Assembly: GCF_021044795.1 (NCBI RefSeq)
Contig: NZ_JAJNOP010000004.1
Reading direction: 5' to 3' (one strand)
Source of the DNA: Acidaminococcus hominis
GTDB taxonomy: Bacteria > Bacillota > Negativicutes > Acidaminococcales > Acidaminococcaceae
Length of the DNA: 64,000 nucleotides
Below, in pieces: positions 15,739-24,534 of this stretch (position 1 is the stretch's first letter; the number at the start of each line of letters is the position of its first letter). The translations under genes were made by a program, and so were the position numbers. Below the pieces are notes generated by a model. It made no database searches. It was not told the origin of the DNA and saw nothing but the letters and a program-made list of their open reading frames with translations.

Positions 15739-16989
15739 TTATTCTCCTACTGCATCCATGGCAGCCTTGATTTTGGCAGCCAGACCCTTTACCTTGTTCA
15801 GGGAAATGCCGCACAGGGCTACACGCACGCCTGCAGCCAAAGGCACGCAGAATACGTTGACTTCATGCAGTTTTTCGCAGACCTTCATGGAATCCTTTGC
15901 CGGAATGGACAGGAAGAAACCGGAGATGTAGGGCACAATATTCAGGCCGCATTCCTTGGCTTCCTTGGTGAACAGGTCACCTCTGGCCTGTACCATCTTG
16001 TAATAGTAGGCTCTTTCCTGCTGTACCTTGTCCAGCAGTTCAGGGTCCTTGTAGATGATCTGCAGGGTTTCCATAGCTCCCCGGTTGATGTTGGACCAGG
16101 TGGAGCGGCCGGTATTTTTGTTTACGTCCAGGAACTGTTGGATCTGTTCCTTGTCGGAGGTTACCCCCAGCAGGGCGCCGCAGCGCTCGCCGTACATGGT
16201 AAAGCTCTTGGACATGCTGTAGGCAACCAGGCCGAAGATGTTCTTGGGCAGGTTGGACAGCTTCTTGAAGATTTTGCGGACTTCTTCCCGTTCGCCGGCA
16301 TAGTCGATATAGGCTACGTCCAGGCACAGGGTAGCAGTCTTGTTGGTGCCCTTCAGTTCTTCCTTCAGCATATTGAGGACATTTTCCACGTCTTCAGGCG
16401 TCAGGCTGAAACCGGTGGGGTTGTGGGCCGGGGTGTTGATGATGACCAGTACCCGGTCCTGGCGGGCCAGCACCTTGTGGACCGTTTCGGTCAGGGCCGG
16501 CAGGTTGAAGTACTTATCGTCCGGGGTCAGCATGGGATACGTTACCAGTTCCCGATCCATGTCCCGGCAGATGGTGTTGTAGGCACCCCAGTACCATTCA
16601 GCGGTAATTACCTGGTCGCCCACTTCCGTATAGTTCCAGATGGAATGGTGGATGGCACCGGTGCCGCCGGCCGTGGCCAGGGCTGCGGTATAGCCTTCGG
16701 GGCGGGACTCGCCAAAGCAGGCGTCCTGCACCAGATCCAGGAATTCTGGAAGCCCCATAATGGGAGCATATCTGAAGTACTGGCCGTCTTCCAGGCTTCT
16801 GAACACCTTGCTGACGGTGGGCAGTACTGCGAATTTTTCATCATCGTCCATAATAGCGCCAATGGTGGCATTGGTCACTGCGTCAGCACCGATTTCTTTG
16901 ATTCTCTTTTGGGCTGCTTCGCTGGCTCCGAAAATTCTGTCTACACTTGTCTTTCCGTGTGTATGCGGTGCTACACAACTAATGGTCAT
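15739..16989 (-). CDS. PLP-dependent aminotransferase (aspartate/aromatic type)
   Basis: 416 residues. ATAGGTGAIHHSIWNY is the cofactor-phosphate region, INTPAHNPTGFSLTPED the PLP-Asn region, CLDVAYIDYAGE supplies the Asp that pairs with the pyridine nitrogen, and YSMSKSFTMYGERCGALLG the Schiff-base Lys. The layout fits the AspC/TyrB-like fold type I family. It is flanked by its own terminator and a GGGGAGG ribosome site at the ATG at 16989; the frame extends upstream, but without a start signal. It probably works in the amino-acid metabolism of an amino-acid-fermenting anaerobe (inference). Specificity unresolved. Confidence 0.85.
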   Translation of the reverse strand: MTISCVAPHTHGKTSVDRIFGASEAAQKRIKEIGADAVTNATIGAIMDDDEKFAVLPTVSKVFRSLEDGQYFRYAPIMGLPEFLDLVQDACFGESRPEGYTAALATAGGTGAIHHSIWNYTEVGDQVITAEWYWGAYNTICRDMDRELVTYPMLTPDDKYFNLPALTETVHKVLARQDRVLVIINTPAHNPTGFSLTPEDVENVLNMLKEELKGTNKTATLCLDVAYIDYAGEREEVRKIFKKLSNLPKNIFGLVAYSMSKSFTMYGERCGALLGVTSDKEQIQQFLDVNKNTGRSTWSNINRGAMETLQIIYKDPELLDKVQQERAYYYKMVQARGDLFTKEAKECGLNIVPYISGFFLSIPAKDSMKVCEKLHEVNVFCVPLAAGVRVALCGISLNKVKGLAAKIKAAMDAVGE

Positions 16990-17099
16990 GATAGTTCCTC
17001 CCCTCAATGATTGAACAACTAGATAAACTCTGTTCATAACCGTTGCACTAAATATTATCTCATTAATTTTCGGGGAGGTCAACTGGAAGAACGGAAATT

Positions 17100-17639
17100 T
17101 TAGGATTTTTGGCCATTTTTTGTAGCAAAAATTTTTAATTTTCCATGAAAATTTAACATACTGTTACGATTTTTCCACTCTGTGCTAGATTCTGTCCATT
17201 GAAAAGTGCCAGGTTCCTGCTCCCACAGCTGGTGGAACAACAGCAATTGGGTGTAATCCCCCTCCAGAGCCAGGGACAGGGGCAGGTACGTTCCCCCCGC
17301 TTCCCGGCCGGGAGCCTGGGCTTCCAGAGAAAGCAGACGCACCCCGCTTTCCCGGCACAGGGCTTCCAGCCGGCTGACGGCTTCTTCCCGGGTCACCTGG
17401 TCCGGCACCTGCCGGCGCAGCTGCTGCCACTGCTCTTCCGTCTGGGCGGCTGTTCCAGGGTCATACCGTTTGGCAAAAAGCACCAGCTGCCGCTGCCGCT
17501 CCTCCAGGCCCAGCAGCTTATGCCGCTCCAGCCGAAGCTGGGTCAGGGCCGGGCGAAAGGCCAAAACCAGGAAGGCCAGCCATAGGCACAGGTGCAGGGC
17601 CAGTCGGATTTTGGGGTCCCGTTTCAGGTTAGCCAGCAT
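17100..17639 (-). CDS. PilO-like type IV pilus/transformation assembly protein
   Basis: 179 residues. A short cytosolic N-terminus (MLANLKRDPKIR) is followed by one membrane helix (about residues 12-30), a coiled-coil stretch (LRLERHKLLGLEERQRQLVL) and a small alpha/beta periplasmic domain, the PilO plan. Its start overlaps the end of the PilD-PilM-PilN fusion by 11 bp, so the pair is translationally coupled. PilO normally forms an inner-membrane platform with PilN and PilM. No pilP, pilQ or motor ATPase is next to it. Assignment rests on topology and position rather than on a strong motif. Confidence 0.65.
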   Translation of the reverse strand: MLANLKRDPKIRLALHLCLWLAFLVLAFRPALTQLRLERHKLLGLEERQRQLVLFAKRYDPGTAAQTEEQWQQLRRQVPDQVTREEAVSRLEALCRESGVRLLSLEAQAPGREAGGTYLPLSLALEGDYTQLLLFHQLWEQEPGTFQWTESSTEWKNRNSMLNFHGKLKIFATKNGQKS

Positions 17640-19983
17640 AGCTGCCGCCTCCCTTCAGCTGAAGCCGGATCCGGAAACCCGCCGTCCGGTCCTTGGCCCC
17701 GTCTTCCTCCAGTCGTTCCAGCTGGGCGTCGCTGATGCCGGGCTGATGCTGGAGCAGGTCCACCAGCCTGAGGACGCTGTTTTTCTCCAGGGTCCGGCCT
17801 TCCAGCACCACCCCAGGCGCCTGCACCGCTTCCCCGTCCCCTTCCTGGGTCACCCGGGTTACCCAGCAGTCCGCCGGCACCAGGCTGCCCAAAAGGGCCA
17901 ATAGTCCAGCCCAGGGCAGCTGTTTTTGCTGCACCTTCTGCCGGAGCTGGCTCCGGGCCTCCAGGTCCGCCTTGCGGCTCAGGCTGGTCTGCCACTGGGC
18001 TTCCCAGGGTGCCAGGGCCGCCAAATGCCTTTGGGTTTCTCCCAGCCGCCAGGCAGTGCCCAGCCGCAGCAGCTGGCAAAAAACCAAGCCGCAAAAGCCC
18101 AGACCCCAAAGCAGGGTAAACCCCCGTTTCTGGGACAGCCGCCCCAGGGACGGCTGGGCTCCCGCAGTCCGGTGGAGGGACAGCTTTCTCGTGTGGAGAC
18201 AGGGTTTGGCCGCCCCCAGGGAGCAGAGGATTTCCGGCTGGGAAAGCAGTTCTTCCCCCCTGGCATAGGCTTCTGCCACCGTAACCTTGTCCAGGCCCGG
18301 CAGAGGCCGCAGCAGCCCCCGTTTCTGGAGCAGGGGCTGGAGCTCCTGGCCCAAAGGCTCCCCGCCGCCCAGGGCCGCATAAAGGGGCAGCGCCGCAAGT
18401 CCCAGCTCCTGCCGCCACAGCTCTGCATAGGCAGCAATCTGCTGGGCTGCCTGCTGGCCAGACTCCTGAAAAGTCCCCTGCGCCTCCTGCCACAGGGGGC
18501 TTTTGGTCAGCTCCTCCGCCCCCGTTTTCTCTTTTTCCGCAAGGGCCAGGGGCTCACTGTCCACAGGAATCCCCCGCTGCAGCACGGTGAGGACAAAGCG
18601 CTTCCCTTCTTTGGTAAGCAGCAGCGCCCCCGGTTCCTCCGTCAGCCATTTGCCCCAGCTGGCCGCCTGGGCTTCCAGGCTCACCAGTTCCCAGTCCAGT
18701 GCCGCTGCCAGGTCCAGCAGGGCCTGATTCAGGGCCTTGGACTGGAGCAGCACCGCCGTATTATTGCTTTTGAGCTGCACCGGAACCGCGGCGGCCGTAA
18801 AGGTGCCGGGCTTCCAGGGTACGTCCTGCAAAAGGCCCCACTGGGCCGCTTCCGCCAGGTTTTTCGCCGCTGCCTGGGGCAGGCTGGCCCGGCGCAGCAG
18901 CACCTGCCGGCTGGACAGGCTAAAGCTCACCTGCCCCGCCCCAAAGCCCCGCTTCCGGCACTGGTCCCCCAGCCATTCGGCTACGGCAGGGACCTGTTCC
19001 GGACTGGTAAGCGCCGGCAGTTCCCGGGGCCAGGGCAGCTGGGCCGTACGGGCAAGGTGCAGCTTTTCTCCCCGGCGCTCCGTTTCCGTCAGGGTCAGAG
19101 CCTGGTTTCCCCAGTGGACCACCAGGAGCCGCTTGGGCCAGGGGGAAACCAGTTTTTCCCAACGGCTGCGCAGGTTGTCCCAGGAAAGGGTTTGCTCCAG
19201 GGGCAGCAGCCCCAGCAGCAAAAGCCCCGGGTCCAGCGCCGACGGCAGCGTTCCCACCACCCCTTTACAATGCACCAGAAAGGCTCCCAGGGCCAAAAAA
19301 GGAGCCAGGGGAACACCCACCTTTTCCAGAGCCAGCTTTTTCTCCCGGGCACGGGACAGGGCCCAGCCCAGGCTCAGCAGGTTCCCCAGCACAATGCATT
19401 GGAACCCTTTCAAAGGTCCCAGCCAAGCTCCCAAAAGGGAACACAAAAGCACGTCCCCAAACCCCAGACCCTGGGGAAAAATCAAATGAAACACCAGCAG
19501 GAAACCGCCGCCGGCCAAAACCCCAAAAAGCCCTTCCAGCAGCGTTCCCCCTACCAAAAAACAGCGCAGGGCAATCCACCCGGCCAAGGCCAGCAGCACG
19601 CAGTGGTACACCGCCCGTTCTCGCAGGTCCTGCCAGACGATAAGGTACAGGGTGCCGAAGATACCCCACAGGGTAAAAAGCTGCCAGCCGGGAACCTGGC
19701 CCCAGCCCAACAGCAGAAACAGCAGGCCGCAGCCTAGTTCCTGATACAGCAGGTCCCGGGAAAGGGGCGTCCGGCAGTAGCCGCAGCGGCCTTTCCGGTA
19801 CAAATAGCTTACCACCGGCACCAGGTCCTTTGGGCCCAGTCTTCTGCCGCAGGCCTCGCAATGGGACGGCGGCCAGCAGATGGACACCCCGTTTTTCATC
19901 CGGTCCGCGCACAGTCCCACAAAACTGCCGGCACAAAGGCCGGTGAGAAAATAGATGATTCCATAAAAAACATTTACTCCCAT
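17629..19983 (-). CDS. Fusion of prepilin peptidase (PilD/ComC) with PilM-like and PilN-like domains
   Basis: 784 residues in a single open frame. Residues 1-240 are an A24 prepilin peptidase: the Cys tetrad (C42, C45, C67, C70), the two catalytic Asp (D119 in WQDLRERAV, D177 in GLGFGDVLL) and about seven membrane helices. Residues 285-610 begin RLLVVHWGNQALTLTE, the N-terminal strand pattern of PilM-type actin-like ATPases, and stay cytosolic. Residues 620-784 have one membrane helix (about 622-642) then a coiled coil and periplasmic domain, like PilN. The ATG at 19983 (GGAGG, 5-base spacing) is preferred over 19986. The 3' end overlaps pilO. It would cleave and methylate prepilins and also scaffold the assembly platform. 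The fusion is unusual. Confidence 0.75.
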   Translation of the reverse strand: MGVNVFYGIIYFLTGLCAGSFVGLCADRMKNGVSICWPPSHCEACGRRLGPKDLVPVVSYLYRKGRCGYCRTPLSRDLLYQELGCGLLFLLLGWGQVPGWQLFTLWGIFGTLYLIVWQDLRERAVYHCVLLALAGWIALRCFLVGGTLLEGLFGVLAGGGFLLVFHLIFPQGLGFGDVLLCSLLGAWLGPLKGFQCIVLGNLLSLGWALSRAREKKLALEKVGVPLAPFLALGAFLVHCKGVVGTLPSALDPGLLLLGLLPLEQTLSWDNLRSRWEKLVSPWPKRLLVVHWGNQALTLTETERRGEKLHLARTAQLPWPRELPALTSPEQVPAVAEWLGDQCRKRGFGAGQVSFSLSSRQVLLRRASLPQAAAKNLAEAAQWGLLQDVPWKPGTFTAAAVPVQLKSNNTAVLLQSKALNQALLDLAAALDWELVSLEAQAASWGKWLTEEPGALLLTKEGKRFVLTVLQRGIPVDSEPLALAEKEKTGAEELTKSPLWQEAQGTFQESGQQAAQQIAAYAELWRQELGLAALPLYAALGGGEPLGQELQPLLQKRGLLRPLPGLDKVTVAEAYARGEELLSQPEILCSLGAAKPCLHTRKLSLHRTAGAQPSLGRLSQKRGFTLLWGLGFCGLVFCQLLRLGTAWRLGETQRHLAALAPWEAQWQTSLSRKADLEARSQLRQKVQQKQLPWAGLLALLGSLVPADCWVTRVTQEGDGEAVQAPGVVLEGRTLEKNSVLRLVDLLQHQPGISDAQLERLEEDGAKDRTAGFRIRLQLKGGGSYAG

Positions 19984-19994
19984 CATGTCCTCCC

Positions 19995-21521
19995 CTACCC
20001 TTGGATACTGGTGCGCAGCTGGATGGCTTCCCCCAAATGGGTGACGGTAATTATGGGACTTTTCGCCAAATCCGCAATGGTCCGTGCCACCTTGATAATC
20101 CGGTCGTGGCTGCGGGCGCTGAGCCCCAGAGCCACAAAGTACCGCTCCAGCAGGGCTTCCGCTTCCGGGGTCATGGGACAAAAGGCCTTCACTTCCCGGC
20201 GTCCCATACTGGCGTTGCAGTACAGGTGGGTGCCTTTAAGGCGCTGCCGCTGGATTTCCCGGGCCGCCACCACCCGCTGCCGGATTACGGCAGAGGATTC
20301 TTCCTTCTTATCGCTTTTCAGTTCCTGGTATTGCAGCCGGGGTACGTGAATCTGGATATCGATCCGGTCCAGCAGCGGCCCGGAAATCTTCTTCCGGTAG
20401 CGGGCAATATCCCCGGGCCGGCAGGAACACTGGTGCACCTTGTCCTCCTCTCCCCAAAACCCACAGGGACAGGGATTCTGGGCCGCCACCAGAATGAACC
20501 GGGCCGGATAGGTCAGGGAAGCCTGGACCCGGCTGATGGTCACCATTCCGTCCTCCAGGGGCTGGCGCAGGACCTCCAGGGCGCTTCTTGAAAATTCCGG
20601 TAATTCATCTAAAAACAATACCCCGTGGTGACTCAGGGTCACTTCCCCAGGATGGGGAATGGTGCCGCCCCCAATCAGGGCGCTTTGGGACACCGTATGG
20701 TGGGGGCTGCGAAAGGGCCGCTCGCTGATAATGCCGCTGCGCCGCTTCAGCAGTCCGGAGATGCTGTAGATTTTCGTTACCTCCAGGGCTTCCTCCTCCG
20801 TCATAGGCGGCAGAATGGTGGGCAGACGCCGGGCCAGCATGGTTTTCCCGGCTCCGGGAGCCCCCACCATCAGCACGTTGTGGCCCCCGGCCGCAGCAAT
20901 TTCCATGGCCCGTTTGGCCACCACCTGCCCCTGGACGTCAGCAAAGTCCACGCTGTTGTCCTCCGGGTTTTCCAGCTGGAGAGGCTCCTTCTCCAAAGGT
21001 TCCAAAAGCTCCTTGCCCTGAAGATGGTCCACCAGTTCCAGCAGGGTTTTCGCCGTAAACACCTGGATGCCGTCCACCAGCTTCCCTTCCTGGGCATTGC
21101 CCCGGGGGATGTAGATGGTGTCCCGGCCTTCTTCCCGGGCCCGGAGAATCATGGGCAGAATGCCGCTGATGGGCCGCAGGCTGCCGTCCAGGGCCAGTTC
21201 TCCGGCAAAGACCGGAGGATTGTCCTCCGGCAGCTTGATATGCTGTTTGGCTGCCAGGATGCCCAGGGCAATGGGCAGGTCCAGGCCGGAGCCGTCCTTT
21301 TTCAGGTCCGCCGGCGCCAGATTTACCGTAATGTGGGTATCGGGAAAGTAGAACCCGGTGTTTTTCACCGCCGCCTTTACCCGTTCCTTGGACTCCTTTA
21401 CCGCCGTATCCGGCAGTCCCACCATTTCAAAGGCGGGCAGGCCGTTGGCCACATCCACTTCCACGGCCACCATTTCTCCGTTAATGCCTCGGGTGGTTTC
21501 CCCCCATGTGCGTGCATACAT
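19995..21521 (-). CDS. comM: YifB/ComM-family Mg-chelatase-like AAA+ ATPase
   Basis: 508 residues. The N-terminal Lon-protease-like domain (VDVANGLPAFEMVGLPDTAV, NLAPADLKKDGSGLDLPIAL) is followed by the Mg-chelatase ATPase core with Walker A GAPGAGKTML and Walker B VLFLDELPEF. A Cys-rich zinc segment CPCGFWGEEDKVHQCSC sits before the C-terminal lid. In transformable bacteria ComM is a hexameric helicase that extends heteroduplex during natural transformation. Here it lies 11 bp upstream of the pilus/prepilin fusion, which supports a competence role. Confidence 0.93.
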   Translation of the reverse strand: MYARTWGETTRGINGEMVAVEVDVANGLPAFEMVGLPDTAVKESKERVKAAVKNTGFYFPDTHITVNLAPADLKKDGSGLDLPIALGILAAKQHIKLPEDNPPVFAGELALDGSLRPISGILPMILRAREEGRDTIYIPRGNAQEGKLVDGIQVFTAKTLLELVDHLQGKELLEPLEKEPLQLENPEDNSVDFADVQGQVVAKRAMEIAAAGGHNVLMVGAPGAGKTMLARRLPTILPPMTEEEALEVTKIYSISGLLKRRSGIISERPFRSPHHTVSQSALIGGGTIPHPGEVTLSHHGVLFLDELPEFSRSALEVLRQPLEDGMVTISRVQASLTYPARFILVAAQNPCPCGFWGEEDKVHQCSCRPGDIARYRKKISGPLLDRIDIQIHVPRLQYQELKSDKKEESSAVIRQRVVAAREIQRQRLKGTHLYCNASMGRREVKAFCPMTPEAEALLERYFVALGLSARSHDRIIKVARTIADLAKSPIITVTHLGEAIQLRTSIQG

Positions 21522-21565
21522 TTGTTCATCACCTGTTTCAAATAGAATAGCGTTTGTAGTCTGGC

Positions 21566-21919
21566 CTAAAAGCAGGCCTGCATATGATTGATGTTCAGGG
21601 TCTCGTGCAGGGAAAGTACCTCAATAATGTCAAAGCGGATCTTGCCCCGAAAGCCTGGATGCTCCTTGAGATACACAAAAGCCGCCCGGTGCAGGTGAAC
21701 CTGTTTTTCGCGGGTTACAGCTGCTGCCGGACGGCCAAATTTCAGGCTGCGTCGGCTTTTCACTTCCACAAAAACCAGCGTATTCTTTGTTTGGGCAATA
21801 ATATCCAGTTCTCCATAAGCACAAGCATAGTTCCGGGCTACAATCCGGTAGCCCTGTTTTTCCAGGTACTGGGCAGCTGCATCCTCTCCCCAGTTGCCAA
21901 AGCATCTGTGTTCGTGTAT
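21566..21919 (-). CDS. yraN: YraN/UPF0102 family protein with no canonical start codon
   Basis: About 117 residues if begun at ATA (21919-21917), 7 bases after an AGGAGG site; ATT at 21925 is the other in-frame option. No ATG, GTG or TTG exists in frame between the upstream stop, inside the end of rnhB, and residue 50. The protein shows the family core: FGNWGEDAAAQYLEKQGYRI, then GELDIIAQ...LVFVEVKSRR (a PD-(D/E)xK nuclease-like set of Glu, Asp and Lys), then FDIIEV. It sits between rnhB and comM, the standard order. The YraN role is unknown; nuclease-like fold. Confidence 0.75.
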   Translation of the reverse strand: MHEHRCFGNWGEDAAAQYLEKQGYRIVARNYACAYGELDIIAQTKNTLVFVEVKSRRSLKFGRPAAAVTREKQVHLHRAAFVYLKEHPGFRGKIRFDIIEVLSLHETLNINHMQACF

Positions 21920-21971
21920 ACCAATCCCTCCTGTTTCAGCGGCTGGCAGGCGCAGGACACGGGCACTCCGC

Positions 21972-22775
21972 CTATTTTAATACCAGCGTTTTTTCCTCAC
22001 TGATTCCCTGATGCTGGGGAAAGTAGGTCTTAATGGGTTCGTAGCTGCCCCGGTGCCAGGGACAGGGGCCGTCCCGCAGAATGGCCTCCACATGGGTGGA
22101 AACGCCGTAGCCCTTGTGGGCTGCAAACCCGTACTGGGGATACTGGGCGTCCAGCTCCACCAGCAGCCGGTCACGGGTAACCTTGGCGATAATGGAAGCC
22201 GCCGCAATGGCCGCGCTTTTGCTGTCCCCTTTGACCAGGTCCTCCACCGGTATCCCAGAGGCCAGCGTCAGGGGCATGGCGTCTGTCAGGGCTGCCTGGG
22301 GCGGCGTGGAAAGGTGGTTCAGGCAGTTGGTCATGGACCACTTGGCCGCCTGATAGATGTTCAGGGCGTCAATCTCCCGGGGCCCCAGAATGGTCACGGT
22401 CACCGCCACCGCCTGGTCCAAAATTTCGTCATACAGTTCTTCCCGCCGGGCAGGGCGCACCTTTTTGGAATCGTTGAGCCCGGGCAGCCAAATCCCGTGG
22501 GGCAAAATAACCGCAGCGGTTACCAAAGGTCCCGCCAAAGGGCCCCTCCCCGCTTCATCGGTGCCGGCCACCTGATTCAGGCCCTGCTCCCAATACCGGC
22601 GCTCCAGGTCCTGGAAATGCAGCAGCCGGTCCCGTTCCGCCGCTTCTGCCGCCAGGCGCTTCGTATAGGCCGCCAGCAGCTTCTGGACCCCGGCCCGGGC
22701 ATCCAGGCGCAGCTCCGCCAGCTGTTCTGCGGTGGGCGTTCCCGCCAGCAGTTCCTTCACTTCAGCAATCTTCAT
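21972..22775 (-). CDS. rnhB: Ribonuclease HII
   Basis: 267 residues. An N-terminal helical extension of about 80 residues precedes the catalytic domain VAGTDEAGRGPLAGPLVTAA, with the Asp-Glu pair, then LNDSKKVRPARREELYDEIL, and ASIIAKVTRDRLLVELD with a further Asp. It removes RNA from RNA-DNA hybrids and single ribonucleotides. The ATG at 22775 has CGGAGG and overlaps the end of rbgA by 14 bp; the more upstream ATG is not supported by a ribosome site. Stop TAG at 21972. Confidence 0.95.
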   Translation of the reverse strand: MKIAEVKELLAGTPTAEQLAELRLDARAGVQKLLAAYTKRLAAEAAERDRLLHFQDLERRYWEQGLNQVAGTDEAGRGPLAGPLVTAAVILPHGIWLPGLNDSKKVRPARREELYDEILDQAVAVTVTILGPREIDALNIYQAAKWSMTNCLNHLSTPPQAALTDAMPLTLASGIPVEDLVKGDSKSAAIAAASIIAKVTRDRLLVELDAQYPQYGFAAHKGYGVSTHVEAILRDGPCPWHRGSYEPIKTYFPQHQGISEEKTLVLK

Positions 22776-23679
22776 GGTGTTCCTCCGCCTTTTCGGCAGC
22801 ACTTTTTCCCGGAACCTCCAGGGTGAAAGCCCCCAGTTTGCCGGTCTTAAAGTCCCGGATCACCATTTGGATGACCTTGTTGTAGTCCACCAGGCCGCCG
22901 GCTTTCAGGCAACCCCGGGAACGGCCGATTTTTTCTTCCAGTTCCTTGGCCCCGTCTTCTTCCGCCAGTGCAATGTTGTAGTAGGCGGACAGTTCCTGGG
23001 GATAGTACTTCTTCAGCCGCAGCAGCAGAATGTGCACGGCAATTTCCAAGTCGAATACCTCTTCCCGGATGGCCCCAGTCACGGCCAGGGAAAAGCCCGT
23101 TTCCGGGTCGTCAAATTTGGGCCACAGCACCCCCGGGGTGTCCAGCAGTTCCAGCCCCTTGCCCAGGATGACCCACTGGGGCCCCCGGGTTACGCCGGGC
23201 CGGTTCTGGGCCACGGTCTTGTTTTTGCCCAGCAGCCGGTTGATCAGGGTGGACTTGCCCACGTTGGGAATGCCCACAATCATCACCCGGACCGGATGGT
23301 TCTTGACGCCTTTTTTCAGCCATTTGTCCAGAGTAGGCTGGCCGGCCTTTTGGATGGCCGCCACCAGGGCCTTGACCCCTTTGTTCTTCTGGCAGTTCAC
23401 TTCCAGGGCGGTAAAGTTCTGTTCCTTCAGCCGCTCCAGCCACCGGGCGGTCTGCACAGGATCCGCCATATCCGTCTTGTTCAGCACCACGATTTTCTGC
23501 TTGTTGCCAATGAGCTTTTTCAGCATGGGGTTGGCGCTGGACCGTGGAATCCGGGCGTCCAGCATTTCCACCACCACGTCCACCAGCTTCAGCTGTTCCT
23601 CCATCATCCGTTTGGCCTTGGTCATATGACCGGGGAACCACTGGATGTGAAGCTTGGGTTCTTTTTCCATTTCGTTCAT
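22762..23679 (-). CDS. rbgA: Ribosome biogenesis GTPase RbgA (YlqF)
   Basis: 305 residues. Circularly permuted GTPase: G4 NKTD (about residue 67) comes before G1 GIPNVGKSTLIN and G3 DTPG. The N-terminal IQWFPGHMTKAKRMM is the family signature and the C-terminus carries the helical RNA-binding domain. It promotes a late step in 50S subunit assembly (known for B. subtilis RbgA). Operon partner of rnhB and lepB. Confidence 0.95.
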   Translation of the reverse strand: MNEMEKEPKLHIQWFPGHMTKAKRMMEEQLKLVDVVVEMLDARIPRSSANPMLKKLIGNKQKIVVLNKTDMADPVQTARWLERLKEQNFTALEVNCQKNKGVKALVAAIQKAGQPTLDKWLKKGVKNHPVRVMIVGIPNVGKSTLINRLLGKNKTVAQNRPGVTRGPQWVILGKGLELLDTPGVLWPKFDDPETGFSLAVTGAIREEVFDLEIAVHILLLRLKKYYPQELSAYYNIALAEEDGAKELEEKIGRSRGCLKAGGLVDYNKVIQMVIRDFKTGKLGAFTLEVPGKSAAEKAEEHHEDC

Positions 23680-23890
23680 AGTTTTTCCTTTCTATCCTAC
23701 GCCCTGCCGCCCAGAGGCCAGCAGAGCCGCTCTTTTCTGTCCTTTAGGAGAGCCAGTTGCTCCCCCTCTGCCGCAGCCTTCAGGTCCTGCGGCTTTCAAT
23801 TTGTTTTATTATAACAGTTTTCTTTCTCCCTGCAAAATGCGGGCATTTTTAGGGGTTTAACGGGAATCCCCCACTTTTTTCCCAGGCAAA

Positions 23891-23925
23891 AAAAGAAGCA
23901 GGGCCAGTTATTGCACCGACCCTGC
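23891..23925 (-). terminator. Terminator after lepB
   Basis: GCAGGG (23898-23903) pairs with CCCTGC (23920-23925). On the minus strand the stem is followed by TTCTTTTTTT. Confidence 0.65.
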
Positions 23926-23940
23926 ATGTTCTTATTCTAC

Positions 23941-24480
23941 TCAAGGCAAAGACCGAAATTGTCCCAAGGGCCAGAAAATCAGGCTGGCTTTGCCCTTGAC
24001 CAGACTCAGGTCCACAAAGCCCACGTCCCGGTACCGGCTGTCTTCGGAATTGTTCCGGTTGTCCCCCATGACAAAAATATGGCCCTGGGGTACCGTGGTT
24101 TTGGGATAGTTGGTGTGGAAGGGTTCCCGGATATAGGACTCATCCAGCGCCTCACCATTCACATAGGTCTTCCCATCCCGGATTTCAATGGTATCCCCGC
24201 CTACGGCGATGACCCGTTTGATAAAGTCCCTGCGGGTGTCACTGGGATATTTGAAAACGATGATTTCGCCCCGTTTGGGCTCCCTGGTGTAGTACACCAG
24301 CTTGTTCACCAGCAGCCGTTCCTGGTCCTGGAGGGTATTCATCATGGAAGGTCCGGAAACCATATAGGGTTCCACCAAAAATGTACGAATCCCAAAGGCC
24401 AGCACCACGGCCACAATAATGGAAATCAGCCAGTCGCTGACAGTGTCCTGCCAGGACCCGGATTTTTCTTTTTCGTCCAT
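23941..24480 (-). CDS. lepB: Signal peptidase I
   Basis: 179 residues. One N-terminal membrane helix (WLISIIVAVVLAFGIRTF) anchors the enzyme. SGPSMMNTLQDQERLLVNKL contains the catalytic Ser, KRGEIIVFKYPSDTRRDFIK with RVIAVGGDTIEI the catalytic Lys region, and GHIFVMGDNRNNSEDSRYRD the conserved GDN box. It removes Sec signal peptides at the outer face of the inner membrane, which would include those of the autotransporters and the tannase in this window. Followed by a terminator. Confidence 0.96.
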   Translation of the reverse strand: MDEKEKSGSWQDTVSDWLISIIVAVVLAFGIRTFLVEPYMVSGPSMMNTLQDQERLLVNKLVYYTREPKRGEIIVFKYPSDTRRDFIKRVIAVGGDTIEIRDGKTYVNGEALDESYIREPFHTNYPKTTVPQGHIFVMGDNRNNSEDSRYRDVGFVDLSLVKGKASLIFWPLGQFRSLP

Positions 24481-24534
24481 ACCATTCTCCTAGCACAAAA
24501 TTGGAAAGCCGCAGCACCGCCGCTTCCAAAATTT

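Noticed and set aside
15635..15814. Upstream extension of the nucleoside kinase frame to 15814
   Set aside because: It would cross the terminator at 15697-15728 and lacks a ribosome site, whereas the ATG at 15634 has GGAGAGG.
17926..19737. Long plus-strand frame (about 600 codons) opposite the PilD-PilM-PilN fusion
   Set aside because: It is the antisense shadow of a GC-rich gene: composition is Gln/Pro/Arg-heavy, no domain is visible and no ribosome site precedes it.
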